A program made the translations under genes and the position numbers. Below the pieces are notes generated by a model. It ran no database searches and was not told the origin of the DNA. It was given only the letters and a program-made list of their open reading frames with translations. This document shows positions 36,354 to 44,217 of a stretch of DNA of 64,000 bases, piece after piece. Position 1 is the first letter of the stretch, and every line of letters begins with the position of its first letter. The stretch spans positions 62,001 to 126,000 of the forward strand of contig JBMNJC010000015.1 of assembly GCA_050951465.1 (NCBI GenBank), in the 5' to 3' direction. Source of the stretch: JAAZHD01 sp012510895. Its GTDB lineage: Bacteria; Bacillota; Clostridia; Caldicoprobacterales; DTU083.

Positions 36354-38123
36354 ATGAAGAAAATAAAGACTAAATATATTATCGCAGGCATTTTAATACT
36401 TGCTGTCCTTTCAGCTGCTTTTTTCCTATACAGAGGTACACATTCTGAACCGGAAAAGATCAGCTACAATAAGTTTTTACAGCTGACTAAAGAAGGGAAA
36501 ATTCAAAAGGTTTATCTGGATAATACGGATAAGCTGCAGGGTGAATATACAGACGGCGAAGCTTTTATAACCGATAATCCAAGGATGGAGGGTTTGAAGG
36601 AATCCCTGCTTTTGCAAAATATTGTTGTGGAAGAGAAAGATCAGTCGTTACAGAAGGAACAGATATTTACATCTGCATTTGCTCTTGCTTTGATCGGTGT
36701 TGTGGTCTATTTTTCTCAAAAGAACGCTTCCGGGCAGAAGATGGGGGTAATAGGAAAGACTTCATTTAATGCCGTGATTCCTGAAAAGACAAATATCAGC
36801 TTTGATGATGTGGCAGGGAATGAAGAGGCTAAAGAAAGCCTGCAGGAACTGGTGGACTTTATTAAGAATCCTGAAAAATATGCCCGTCTGGGAGCAAGAC
36901 TGCCCAGGGGCGTTGTATTCTACGGTTCTCCCGGCACAGGCAAAACCCTGATGGCTAAAGCAGTTGCCGGAGAATCCAATGTTCCATTCATTTCAGTTTC
37001 CGGTTCGGATTTTGTGCAGGTATATGTAGGGCTTGGTGCCAGCCGTATACGCGACTTGTTTAAAAAGGCCAGAAGCTTTGGAAAGTGCGTTATATTCATT
37101 GATGAAATCGATGCCCTGGGGAAGAAAAGGAGCGGCAGCCTGGACAGCGGAGGCAATGACGAGCGGGATCAGACCCTGAATGCGCTCTTGTCTGAGATGT
37201 CAGGGTTTGAAGATAATGAAGGTATTGTAGTCATTGCAGCTACCAACAGGCTGGATGTGCTGGACGAAGCCTTGCTTAGACCCGGCCGGTTTGACCGTCA
37301 TATTGAAATTCAGCTGCCGGATATCAGAAGCAGGCTGAAGATTCTTAAGCTCCATGCGAAAAACAAGCCTCTGGACAATGGCGTGGATCTGGAGGAGGTA
37401 GCACAGAACACCGTTTATTTCAGCGGGGCAAAACTTGAAAACCTTCTTAATGAGGCTGCCATTCTTGCTGCAAGGAGGTGCAGCGATAAAATCCATGCTG
37501 AAGATATAGTCAAGGCTTTTTATACGGTGGTTGCAGGTTCGGAAAAGAAGGACAGAAGCGGAATTTCTCAGGAAGACAGAAGAGTAACAGCCTTTCATGA
37601 GGCGGGACATGCTCTTGTCACCAGGTTGATTGCACCGGAGAACAGAGTGACCCGTATAACCATCATACCCAGCACAAAAGGAGCCGGAGGCTTCAGCATG
37701 AATATTCCGCCGGATCGCATGTATCACAGGAAAAGAGATATGGAAAACAGCATAAAAATTGCCCTGGCCGGACGGGCGGCAGAAGAACTTGCCTTTGGAA
37801 CAGAAAACATTACTACGGGTGCAGCCAATGACCTGGAAAAGGCAACTGAAACCCTGCTTAATATGTTTCGCCGTTTTGGAATGAATAAAAGGTCAGGACT
37901 TCTGAACTATGATGTACTTTACAATAACGGCTTTCAGCAGGTTCAGGATGAAATACTGGAGGAATGCAGGAAGCGTATGGATGAACTGTTCAATGAAGTA
38001 ATGAATTTACTTAAGGAGAATAAAAAACTATTGGTAGCACTGGCAGAAAGTCTGCTGCTTAAGGAAACGCTTGATGAGAAGGACCTGGATTTTATACTGC
38101 AGGCCTGTGAGCAGGCAGGATGA
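36354..38123 (+). CDS. FtsH-like ATP-dependent zinc metalloprotease
   Basis: This is a membrane AAA+ protease of 589 residues. Helices lie at about residues 8-25 and 105-122 and flank a short extracytoplasmic loop. The AAA domain has a Walker A motif near residue 191 (GSPGTGKT), a Walker B motif (VIFIDEIDALG) and an arginine-finger region (LLRPGRFDRHIEIQLP). The M41 domain has the zinc motif HEAGH starting near residue 415. ATG 36354 follows AAAGGAGGG. True FtsH is usually somewhat longer and lies near tilS/hpt, so this may be a paralogue, perhaps sporulation-linked; I leave the symbol blank. It degrades membrane or regulatory proteins in this family. Confidence 0.88.
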   Translation: MKKIKTKYIIAGILILAVLSAAFFLYRGTHSEPEKISYNKFLQLTKEGKIQKVYLDNTDKLQGEYTDGEAFITDNPRMEGLKESLLLQNIVVEEKDQSLQKEQIFTSAFALALIGVVVYFSQKNASGQKMGVIGKTSFNAVIPEKTNISFDDVAGNEEAKESLQELVDFIKNPEKYARLGARLPRGVVFYGSPGTGKTLMAKAVAGESNVPFISVSGSDFVQVYVGLGASRIRDLFKKARSFGKCVIFIDEIDALGKKRSGSLDSGGNDERDQTLNALLSEMSGFEDNEGIVVIAATNRLDVLDEALLRPGRFDRHIEIQLPDIRSRLKILKLHAKNKPLDNGVDLEEVAQNTVYFSGAKLENLLNEAAILAARRCSDKIHAEDIVKAFYTVVAGSEKKDRSGISQEDRRVTAFHEAGHALVTRLIAPENRVTRITIIPSTKGAGGFSMNIPPDRMYHRKRDMENSIKIALAGRAAEELAFGTENITTGAANDLEKATETLLNMFRRFGMNKRSGLLNYDVLYNNGFQQVQDEILEECRKRMDELFNEVMNLLKENKKLLVALAESLLLKETLDEKDLDFILQACEQAG

Positions 38124-38207
38124 ACTAATTGTCAGACTCCTTCATATGATAAGATGAGGAAACTAATCAGGTATATTCTTTTCCAAAATATGAAGGAGGT
38201 ATATATT

Positions 38208-38651
38208 ATGAATTATGATTACTGGAGCAGGTACAGCCATCTTTATCCTTCGGCGGACCCATATCTTGATTTCAACATGAATCCATGTATGGAGCCTGCT
38301 GTTGATACAGGCATGGTTCAGTCTATAATGTACCCTGATATATATTACAGAATTTACCCTTACGTTCACAGGACCTGTGACCGGATGGATAATCCGTATA
38401 TGTATTATCCCTCCGAGGTCCATGTGGAAAGCATGGTAAATGAATGCTACGATGCCTGTGTCAGGGATATGCCGGATCTGACAGACTATGCGGATATGAA
38501 GGTTGAAATGAGCAATCAGACAGCAGATCCATTCCAGATTCGAAGAAGGCCTCTGCTGAGAGACCTGATTGCCATTTTATTAATCAGCGAACTGTTCAGG
38601 AGAAGGCGAAGAGGGAGACTATTCGGTTATCCATACAATTATCAATACTAG
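38208..38651 (+). CDS. Small Tyr/Met/Pro-rich protein with Arg-rich C-terminus, possible spore-coat type
   Basis: The 147-residue protein is rich in Tyr, Met and Pro in its first 70 residues and has four Cys. A C-terminal hydrophobic stretch (RDLIAILLISELF) is followed by an arginine run and FGYPYNYQY. AAGGAGGT at 38193-38200 is a near-perfect ribosome binding site for ATG 38208, so strong translation is likely. No named family is recognised. The composition is like spore coat or inner-spore proteins, but this is a guess. It is followed immediately by a terminator that overlaps its stop codon. Confidence 0.7.
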   Translation: MNYDYWSRYSHLYPSADPYLDFNMNPCMEPAVDTGMVQSIMYPDIYYRIYPYVHRTCDRMDNPYMYYPSEVHVESMVNECYDACVRDMPDLTDYADMKVEMSNQTADPFQIRRRPLLRDLIAILLISELFRRRRRGRLFGYPYNYQY

Positions 38652-38671
38652 CAGCGCAAGCTGCTTTTTTT
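38650..38671 (+). terminator. Intrinsic terminator overlapping a stop codon
   Basis: AGCAGC / GCTGCT with a GCAA tetraloop and a T7 tract; the stem begins within the TAG stop of the preceding gene. Confidence 0.85.
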
Positions 38672-38673
38672 CA

Positions 38674-38729
38674 TTGCAAATACTCCAATAAATGAAGTAT
38701 ACTATCTTTGTGCACAAAGTGCGCACAAA
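38674..38729 (+). promoter_or_regulatory. Promoter with dyad operator upstream of the oxoamine synthase gene
   Basis: TTGCAA (38674-38679), 18 bases, TATACT (38698-38703). The dyad TTTGTGCAC-AAAGT-GCGCACAAA follows at 38707-38729 and contains the perfect palindrome TTTGTGCACAAA (38707-38718). The dyad sits at the expected transcription start, where a repressor would block initiation. Confidence 0.6.
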
Positions 38730-38747
38730 CGGAAGGGGGAACAGACA

Positions 38748-39998
38748 ATGGATTCCACTAAATACAGTCTGAAGGATTTTCGCGTAATAAAGGGAAAGGA
38801 CTTAATGGACAGAGCATCTTTGTTTCATGACTTCATAGAGGATACCAAAGCAAAAAGACATTATCAGTATCGACGGGTTTCCTACAGCGGCTCCGGCCCG
38901 GTCATGGAAGTAAAGTGCAATTATACCGGAAAGGTAAGAGAAATGATTTACATGGCTTCCAATGACTATCTGAACCTCACTAAGCATCCCAGGGTCATTG
39001 AGGCGGGCAGGGAGGCCCTCTTAAAATATGGAGCAGGTGCCGGAAGCGTTCCGCTTTTGGGAGGCACTCTGGATATTCATTGTAAGCTTGAGGAAGAGAT
39101 AGCCGCCTTCAAAGGATGTGAGGATGCACTTGTATATACATCAGGCTTCGGATCAAACTGCAATTCGTTGCTGGCTATGCTTGGATCCCAGGACATAGCC
39201 GTTCTTGATCAGTATGTTCACGCCAGCATTGTAGACGGATGTCAGAACACCAATGTCCGCTATTTCAGGCATAATAACCTTGAAGCATTGGAGGAAATTC
39301 TACAGAAGGCTCAGAATGAATATATAACAAAAATGGTTGTAGTGGACGGAGTGTATTCTATGGACGGGGATATTGCCCCGCTGGATAAAATAATTGATAT
39401 TGCGCACCATTATGGTGCCTATGTAATGGTGGATGAAGCCCATGCAACCGGAGTCATCGGAGAACAGGGAAGGGGAACTCCTGAGCATTTTCACCTTGAA
39501 GGGAAAGTGGATATTGTGGCGGGCACCTTCAGCAAGGGTCTGGGTGCAGTCGGCGGGTTTATAGCCTCAAACTCACGCTTGATAGAGTATCTGCGCTTTT
39601 ATTCCAGAGGCTATATGTTTTCCACGGCAATGACGCCCCAGGTGGCAGGCTCTCTTCGTGAGTCCTTGAAGGTGATAGTGGATGAACCTGAGCTCAGGGA
39701 AAAGCTCTGGAGCAATATTACATATTTCAGGGAGAATTTATTAAGTCTCGGCTTTAATCTTGGACAGGCCGAAACAGCGATTTTCCCCATTATAATCGGT
39801 GATGACTGGAAGGTTAAAGAGATCGGCAGACGGCTGGATGAGATGAATATATATGTTAACCCTGTGTTTTATCCAGCGGTTTCTCGGAATCAGTCAAGAA
39901 TCCGCATCAGCCTCATGGCAGGTCATACAAAGGAGCATCTTGACCGGGTTCTGAACGCCCTGGAAGATCTGGGAAAAGAATATAGTATTATACCCTGA
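38748..39998 (+). CDS. Alpha-oxoamine synthase family aminotransferase (Kbl/BioF-like)
   Basis: This is a PLP-dependent enzyme of 416 residues that condenses an acyl-CoA with an amino acid. Members include glycine C-acetyltransferase and 8-amino-7-oxononanoate synthase. Signatures are SNDYLNLTKHPRV, GAGSVPLLGGTLDIHCKLEEEIA, VDEAHATGVIGEQGRGTPEHF and the PLP Lys in GTFSKGLGAVGG. It has a ~45-residue N-terminal extension. GGAAGGGGGA precedes the ATG. Neither threonine dehydrogenase nor biotin genes are adjacent, so the precise substrate pair cannot be decided. The dyad operator just upstream suggests repression by a local-signal regulator. Confidence 0.85.
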   Translation: MDSTKYSLKDFRVIKGKDLMDRASLFHDFIEDTKAKRHYQYRRVSYSGSGPVMEVKCNYTGKVREMIYMASNDYLNLTKHPRVIEAGREALLKYGAGAGSVPLLGGTLDIHCKLEEEIAAFKGCEDALVYTSGFGSNCNSLLAMLGSQDIAVLDQYVHASIVDGCQNTNVRYFRHNNLEALEEILQKAQNEYITKMVVVDGVYSMDGDIAPLDKIIDIAHHYGAYVMVDEAHATGVIGEQGRGTPEHFHLEGKVDIVAGTFSKGLGAVGGFIASNSRLIEYLRFYSRGYMFSTAMTPQVAGSLRESLKVIVDEPELREKLWSNITYFRENLLSLGFNLGQAETAIFPIIIGDDWKVKEIGRRLDEMNIYVNPVFYPAVSRNQSRIRISLMAGHTKEHLDRVLNALEDLGKEYSIIP

Positions 39999-40215
39999 GC
40001 TTATATGCGGCATGCCCTTTAAGTGAGTTGCTTGACGATTTCTCCTTTCCTTGATACAATTGTTCACATCAAGATGCTGTTGCTAATATATATCTATGTT
40101 TGTTTTGCGTTTATTATGCCTTTTTGGCTGCAGAATGCCAGTTTACAGGTATACTAAAACAGACAATTTGGATAAAATAGTGACTGTAAATTTCAGGTAA
40201 TGAAAGGATGATTCT

Positions 40216-40836
40216 ATGAGCAGCGAATACCTAACAGTAATGCCTAGAACGCCGCAGAAAAAGGCAAAGCAATTACGGCAGGAAGGATATGTTCCTGGTG
40301 TTTTATACGGCCGGGATATAACAACAGTTCCCATACTCTTTAATAGAAGAGATATTGAAGCTTTTGTTCAGCGAAAAGGAGAGTCCGCAGTATTTGAAAT
40401 TTCCATGGAGGGGAAAGTATTATCGGTCAAGATTCAAGAAATTCAAAAAAATCCCATCAACAAGAATATTATGCATCTTGATCTGATGAAGGTAGATTTG
40501 GACGAAGTTATTAAGGCAATGGTTCCGCTGCGCTTTGAAGACAGAGAAGCAGTAGAACGCCTTGGCTATATCATACAGCTTCAGAAGGAATCCATTGAAG
40601 TTGAAGGAAGAACCAAGGAAATCCCTCCTTATATCACTGTTTCACTAAGTCCGTTGGAAAAGAATCATAATCTCCGCGTAGCAGATTTACAGATTCCTGA
40701 CAATCTTACTGTAATCGATGAACCGGAAGAAGTCATTGCATCCGCTCTCAAGCCTTCAGCAGCAAAAGCTGCAGAAAGTGAAGAAGCTGAAGACAGTGAA
40801 GAACGGGAGCCTGAACTGGTTGGCGGAGACAATTAA
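40216..40836 (+). CDS. rplY: 50S ribosomal protein L25/general stress protein Ctc
   Basis: This 5S rRNA-binding protein is 206 residues long. The N-terminal L25 domain (PRTPQKKAKQLRQEGYVPGVLYG) is followed by the TL5/Ctc beta domain (DEVIKAMVPLRFEDREAVERLGYI). An acidic tail ends the protein, as usual for the long Ctc form. It is monocistronic by spacing, with GAAAGGATG upstream of ATG. The upstream 217 bases hold no gene. Confidence 0.93.
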   Translation: MSSEYLTVMPRTPQKKAKQLRQEGYVPGVLYGRDITTVPILFNRRDIEAFVQRKGESAVFEISMEGKVLSVKIQEIQKNPINKNIMHLDLMKVDLDEVIKAMVPLRFEDREAVERLGYIIQLQKESIEVEGRTKEIPPYITVSLSPLEKNHNLRVADLQIPDNLTVIDEPEEVIASALKPSAAKAAESEEAEDSEEREPELVGGDN

Positions 40837-40912
40837 TTAGGAATGTGCAAGCGCTTTTTTTAGCAAAGGTGGAAAACCGGATGCTGAAATATCTGGTTAG
40901 GGGAGTTTGGAT

Positions 40913-41137
40913 ATGAAATATGTTTATGCAGTACTTACCGTGCTGGAGAATAAGCCGATCATGCAGACTTTGTTAAGCGATAAGCGGATAACCGGCAGGG
41001 AAATACTTGACAGAATGATTCTTACAGAAGAAGAAAGAAAAAAATACAAGGGATGGTCGGATGAAAACCGGATACTGGAAGACCTGAACAAATACCAGCA
41101 AATCCGGGTAGAAATCCAGGAAGTGGAAGTACCATAA
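40913..41137 (+). CDS. Small hypothetical protein (74 residues)
   Basis: This short, charged, probably helical protein (MKYVYAVLTVLENKP) has no motif I recognise. AGGGGAG at 40899-40905 is 7 bases before ATG 40913, and a hairpin (AACCGGAT / ATCTGGTT, 40875-40898) lies just upstream of that site. A terminator follows. Codon use and the good ribosome binding site favour a real gene. It precedes the spoIIA operon but is separated from it by the terminator. Confidence 0.6.
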   Translation: MKYVYAVLTVLENKPIMQTLLSDKRITGREILDRMILTEEERKKYKGWSDENRILEDLNKYQQIRVEIQEVEVP

Positions 41138-41175
41138 AAATTTAAAAATTTAAACAGAATTTGATGAGTGAAAAA

Positions 41176-41206
41176 CCCTTACGACAAAAGTTGTGAGGGC
41201 TTTTTT
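41176..41206 (+). terminator. Intrinsic terminator upstream of the spoIIA operon
   Basis: A 10-bp stem with G-U pairs (CCCTTACGAC / GTTGTGAGGG), an AAAA loop and a T6 tract isolate the spoIIA operon from upstream transcription. Confidence 0.8.
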
Positions 41207-41250
41207 GCATTTGTCGATAAAGACTGCTATAAACCTCCCTTATTCGCTGA

Positions 41251-41277
41251 AGGACTTTTTCTGAAAACGAAGAATAG
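41251..41277 (+). promoter_or_regulatory. Sigma-H-type promoter of the spoIIA operon, with a possible 0A box
   Basis: AGGACTT at 41251-41257 and GAAGAATAG at 41269-41277 fit the sigma-H consensus (AGGAWWW, 11-12 bases, RNNGAATWW). TGTCGAT at 41212-41218 is a 6/7 match to the Spo0A box TGTCGAA, about 40 bases upstream. The spoIIA operon of B. subtilis is driven by sigma-H and Spo0A in this way. Confidence 0.7.
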
Positions 41278-41349
41278 ACTTATATGATAGCGCATGGAGG
41301 CATATGTTCAGCCATGGCTTCCATTGACAGTACACAGGAGGCGGTAGGA

Positions 41350-41700
41350 TTGCTGAAAAGCTATGAAAAAAAGGGAGATATTCTTATAGTCGAGCTGGAA
41401 GGTGAGCTGGATCATCATTTTGCCGGGAAGGCACGGGAGTCATTGGACAGACTTCTGGATGATACTTCTATACGGCATTTGATTTTAAACTTAAAAAGAT
41501 TAAATTTTATGGACAGCTCGGGTATAGGCGTTTTTATCGGTCGATATAAAATTATAAAAAATCGGGGCGGAGAGGTCTGTGTCACAAATATGAAGCCACA
41601 TGTAAACAAAATATTGGAGCTGTCAGGTCTATACAAAATTCTGAACCCCTATGATACAGTCAGCCAAGCCGTTGATGGCATAAGGAGGGAAGTCATATGA
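41350..41700 (+). CDS. spoIIAA: Anti-sigma-F factor antagonist SpoIIAA
   Basis: This is a STAS-domain partner-switching protein that releases sigma-F from SpoIIAB in the forespore. From TTG 41350 it has 116 residues, matching the usual ~117. ELDHHFAGKA and NFMDSSGIGVFIGRYK are present; the first Ser of MDSS (residue 56) corresponds to the phosphorylated Ser. AGGAGG at 41336-41341 is 8 bases before the TTG; the open frame back to ATG 41284 would add 22 residues without homology. The stop overlaps the spoIIAB start (ATGA). Confidence 0.94.
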   Translation: MLKSYEKKGDILIVELEGELDHHFAGKARESLDRLLDDTSIRHLILNLKRLNFMDSSGIGVFIGRYKIIKNRGGEVCVTNMKPHVNKILELSGLYKILNPYDTVSQAVDGIRREVI

Positions 41701-42146
41701 AAATAAAAAACGAAATGAAGTTGGAATTTTTAAGCAAGTCACAAAATGAAGCTTTTGCAAGAGTAGCAGTTGCCGCTTTTGCATCTCAACTGGATCCCAC
41801 ATTAGAGGAGCTTGCTGATATTAAAACGGCTGTTTCGGAGGCAGTCACCAATGCCATCATCCACGGCTATGACAGTTCCAATGAAATAGTCATAATTAAT
41901 GCCAGGCTATATGATAACTGCATTGATATAGAAGTAATTGATTACGGAAAGGGTATTGAAGATGTGGAGCTTGCCCGGCAGCCCCTCTATACCTCCAAAC
42001 CTGAGCTGGAACGCTCCGGTATGGGCTTTACAGTAATGGAAACTTTTATGGATAAGGTGGAGGTGAGTTCTGCACCGGGTCAGGGTACAAAGGTGCGTAT
42101 GATTAAGTACATTAGCATTGAGAATACTGAAACGGAGAGAGAATGA
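41697..42146 (+). CDS. spoIIAB: Anti-sigma F factor/serine kinase SpoIIAB
   Basis: This GHKL-fold kinase binds sigma-F and phosphorylates SpoIIAA. In 149 residues it has the N box (EAVTNAIIHGYD), the G1 box (DYGKGIEDVELARQP) and the G2 region (RSGMGFTVMETFMDKVEV). It overlaps spoIIAA by 4 bases and sigF by 4 bases, so the three are stoichiometrically coupled as in Bacillus. Confidence 0.97.
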   Translation: MKIKNEMKLEFLSKSQNEAFARVAVAAFASQLDPTLEELADIKTAVSEAVTNAIIHGYDSSNEIVIINARLYDNCIDIEVIDYGKGIEDVELARQPLYTSKPELERSGMGFTVMETFMDKVEVSSAPGQGTKVRMIKYISIENTETERE

Positions 42147-42913
42147 TGAGCACTGTGCCGGATTATCGGGAAGAGGACAGGGACCTTCTGTCACACGAGG
42201 AAACCCTGGCTTTGATAGATAAGGCTCAGAAGGGAGACAAGGAAGCGGAAGAGATACTGGTACGAAAAAACACTGCTCTTATAAAAAGCATAGTAAAAAA
42301 GTTTCTTAACAGGGGCCACGAATATGAAGATTTATTTCAGCTTGGATCTATTGGTCTTATAAAGGCAATAAAAAACTATGACAAAGAGTATAATGTGCGG
42401 TTTTCAACCTATGCTGTCCCCATGATAATGGGTGAAATCAAGCGCTTTTTAAGAGATGACGGCATAATCAAGGTCAGCAGGCCCTTAAAGGAATTAGTTA
42501 ATAAATCGGCTGCTGCCAGGGAAAGGCTGAAAAATATACTGGGCCGGGAACCCAATATACAGGAAATTGCCGATGAGGTGGAAAGCACTCCTGAAGAACT
42601 GGTATATGCAATGGATGCGGTGCGCACGCCGGTTTCCATCTATGATGTAATCTATGAAGAGGACAATAATCCTATTCTTCTCATAGATAAGATGGCTGAA
42701 ACCGGCGCTGAAGCCGAAGAAGAAGAGCTCATGCAGCGCATTGCCATAAATGATCTGTTGTCAAAGCTGGATAAAAGAGAACGAACAATTATTATCATGC
42801 GATATTTCCGTGACAAGACTCAAAGTGAAATTGCCGAAATGCTTAACATCTCACAAGTGCAAGTCTCTCGCATAGAAAAGAAGGTTCTTCTGAAAATGCG
42901 GGAAATGATATAG
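42143..42913 (+). CDS. sigF: RNA polymerase sporulation sigma factor SigF
   Basis: This forespore-specific sigma factor has 256 residues. Region 2 is YEDLFQLGSIGLIKAIKNYDKEYNVRFSTYAVPMIMGEIKRFLRDD; regions 3 and 4 end with the HTH SEIAEMLNISQVQVSRIEKKVL. Its place after spoIIAA-spoIIAB identifies it as SigF and not SigG. Two consecutive ATG codons (42143, 42146) are possible starts. Confidence 0.97.
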   Translation: MMSTVPDYREEDRDLLSHEETLALIDKAQKGDKEAEEILVRKNTALIKSIVKKFLNRGHEYEDLFQLGSIGLIKAIKNYDKEYNVRFSTYAVPMIMGEIKRFLRDDGIIKVSRPLKELVNKSAAARERLKNILGREPNIQEIADEVESTPEELVYAMDAVRTPVSIYDVIYEEDNNPILLIDKMAETGAEAEEEELMQRIAINDLLSKLDKRERTIIIMRYFRDKTQSEIAEMLNISQVQVSRIEKKVLLKMREMI

Positions 42914-43016
42914 TCTTCCGTTCATCTTAAGATTTTGAATAATTACCCAAAGATAGCGTACAATAACAAATGGTTAATCTAAACAAAATCTCATAATGGA
43001 TGGGAGGACTCGCAAT

Positions 43017-43196
43017 TTGTTCATATCCAGGAACAGCATATGGAAATGGATAATGGCTGCCATCCTGATTTTACTTATGACTGCAATATCTGTCTGGACG
43101 GTTATAGGCCGTCAGGCAAATCAGGACAGGAAATATTCAGGCGCCAAATATGTCGAAGCAGTTGAGTCATCCTCTGGAGGCAGAGTGGATGGATAA
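43017..43196 (+). CDS. Small single-helix membrane protein between sigF and spoVAA
   Basis: TTG 43017, 9 bases after GGGAGG (43002-43007), opens a 59-residue frame. It has one membrane helix (WIMAAILILLMTAISVWTVI) and a short polar tail. Its 3' end overlaps the spoVAA start by 8 bases, consistent with coupling. I do not recognise it. The good ribosome binding site, the overlap and the membrane helix favour a real gene co-expressed with the sporulation operon. Confidence 0.6.
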   Translation: MFISRNSIWKWIMAAILILLMTAISVWTVIGRQANQDRKYSGAKYVEAVESSSGGRVDG

Positions 43197-43797
43197 TCAT
43201 GATGTCTATTTCCAGTTTAAATCCTATTACAACAAGTATCCGGGTGAACCTGCACATTTAGGGGATTTTATAGAATTGACAGGTCCGGAGGAAATAATTA
43301 ATAAAATAAAACAAATTTCCGTATATCCGTATGGGATCAGCAGTCCTCTCAGGCTGACTGCTGTAAAAGTAATTCAGCTGATCCATGAGCATGTGGGGAA
43401 TGTGCGGGTAAATACCATCGGGGAATCATTTACATTGTTTGAGCCAAGACAGCAAAGACAGAAAAAAACCATATCCGTTTTTCTTAGGATAGCCTTTGCA
43501 ATGATCCTGCTTTTTTTAGGTTCCGCTTTGGCTATTTTATATTTTCATTCCGATGTGAATATGAAAGAAGCTCATCAGGCTGTATATCATTTTATCAGCG
43601 GCGAAAAAACTGATTCACCGGCACTGTTTACTGTCAGCTATTCAATTGGAATAGGCGCAGGCATAGCGATTTTCTTTGATGTGCCGGAGAAACTTAAAAA
43701 CAGAAATAATCCCGGACCGATGGAACTGGAGATGCATCAGTCTGAAAAAGAGCTTAAGGAATATATCAGCGATCAGGAAGGGAAAAAAGAAACTTGA
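43189..43797 (+). CDS. spoVAA: Stage V sporulation protein AA
   Basis: This protein of 202 residues is needed for dipicolinic acid uptake into spores in Bacillus. The soluble N-terminal half (YPGEPAHLGDFIEL) is followed by two membrane helices (about 98-120 and 150-172), with the family segment LGSALAILYFHSDVNMKEAHQAVYHFISGEKTD between them. ATG 43189 has GGAGG 8 bases upstream; the in-frame ATG 43150 lacks one. It follows sigF as in B. subtilis. Confidence 0.92.
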   Translation: MDNHDVYFQFKSYYNKYPGEPAHLGDFIELTGPEEIINKIKQISVYPYGISSPLRLTAVKVIQLIHEHVGNVRVNTIGESFTLFEPRQQRQKKTISVFLRIAFAMILLFLGSALAILYFHSDVNMKEAHQAVYHFISGEKTDSPALFTVSYSIGIGAGIAIFFDVPEKLKNRNNPGPMELEMHQSEKELKEYISDQEGKKET

Positions 43798-44213
43798 GAA
43801 CTGTTATTTTAACTATATTGACGGGATTGGCCGGCGGCCTGGCAGTAGGCGCAAGCGTAAGTGCTTTTATAACGGTTTTGGGACTGCCAAGTTTTATTGT
43901 CAGATGGAGCAGGACACCCAAGCATACCCTGGGCTATCAGGTATGCCTGGTGCTGGGCGGGCTCTTTTCCTGCCTCGTATATTTCACCGGTTTTTCAACT
44001 AAATATATGAGTTTCTTAATAATTCCTCTGGGCTTCTTACTGGGCATCTTTGTTGGAATGGTAGCCGCGGCCTTAACTGAGACTTTCGACATTATAACCA
44101 TTGTTGCCTTTAAGCTTAAAATAGCTCATCTGGTATATCTCATTATTCTCTTTGTAATTTTGGGAAAAATAGGGGGATCATTGTTTTACTTCCTGATCCC
44201 CAGTTATTTTTAG
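43794..44213 (+). CDS. spoVAB: Stage V sporulation protein AB
   Basis: This membrane protein of 139 residues has four predicted helices and the family opening TGLAGGLAVGASVSAFITVLGL. It partners with SpoVAA in the spore DPA channel system. TTG 43794 overlaps the spoVAA stop. The downstream spoVAC-AF genes of Bacillus are absent here; the next gene is convergent. An intrinsic terminator lies within the last codons of this gene. Confidence 0.92.
   Translation: MRTVILTILTGLAGGLAVGASVSAFITVLGLPSFIVRWSRTPKHTLGYQVCLVLGGLFSCLVYFTGFSTKYMSFLIIPLGFLLGIFVGMVAAALTETFDIITIVAFKLKIAHLVYLIILFVILGKIGGSLFYFLIPSYF
44173..44211 (+). terminator. Intrinsic terminator inside the 3' end of spoVAB
   Basis: A perfect 8-bp stem (GGGGATCA, 44173-44180, with TGATCCCC, 44194-44201) and a T-rich tail lie before the stop codon. 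Only 4 bases separate this gene from the convergent PBP gene. Confidence 0.65.
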
Positions 44214-44217
44214 ATTA

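Noticed and set aside
37200..37727. Minus-strand open frame of 175 codons inside the FtsH-like gene
   Set aside because: Antisense shadow of the conserved AAA and protease domains.
39999..40215. Possible RNA gene or gene in the 217-base gap before L25
   Set aside because: Only short AT-rich sequence, no stable structure or coding frame with a ribosome binding site.
40875..40905. Hairpin upstream of the 74-residue gene as a riboswitch
   Set aside because: Only an 8-bp stem with a G-U pair and no conserved aptamer; kept as a note in the gene entry only.
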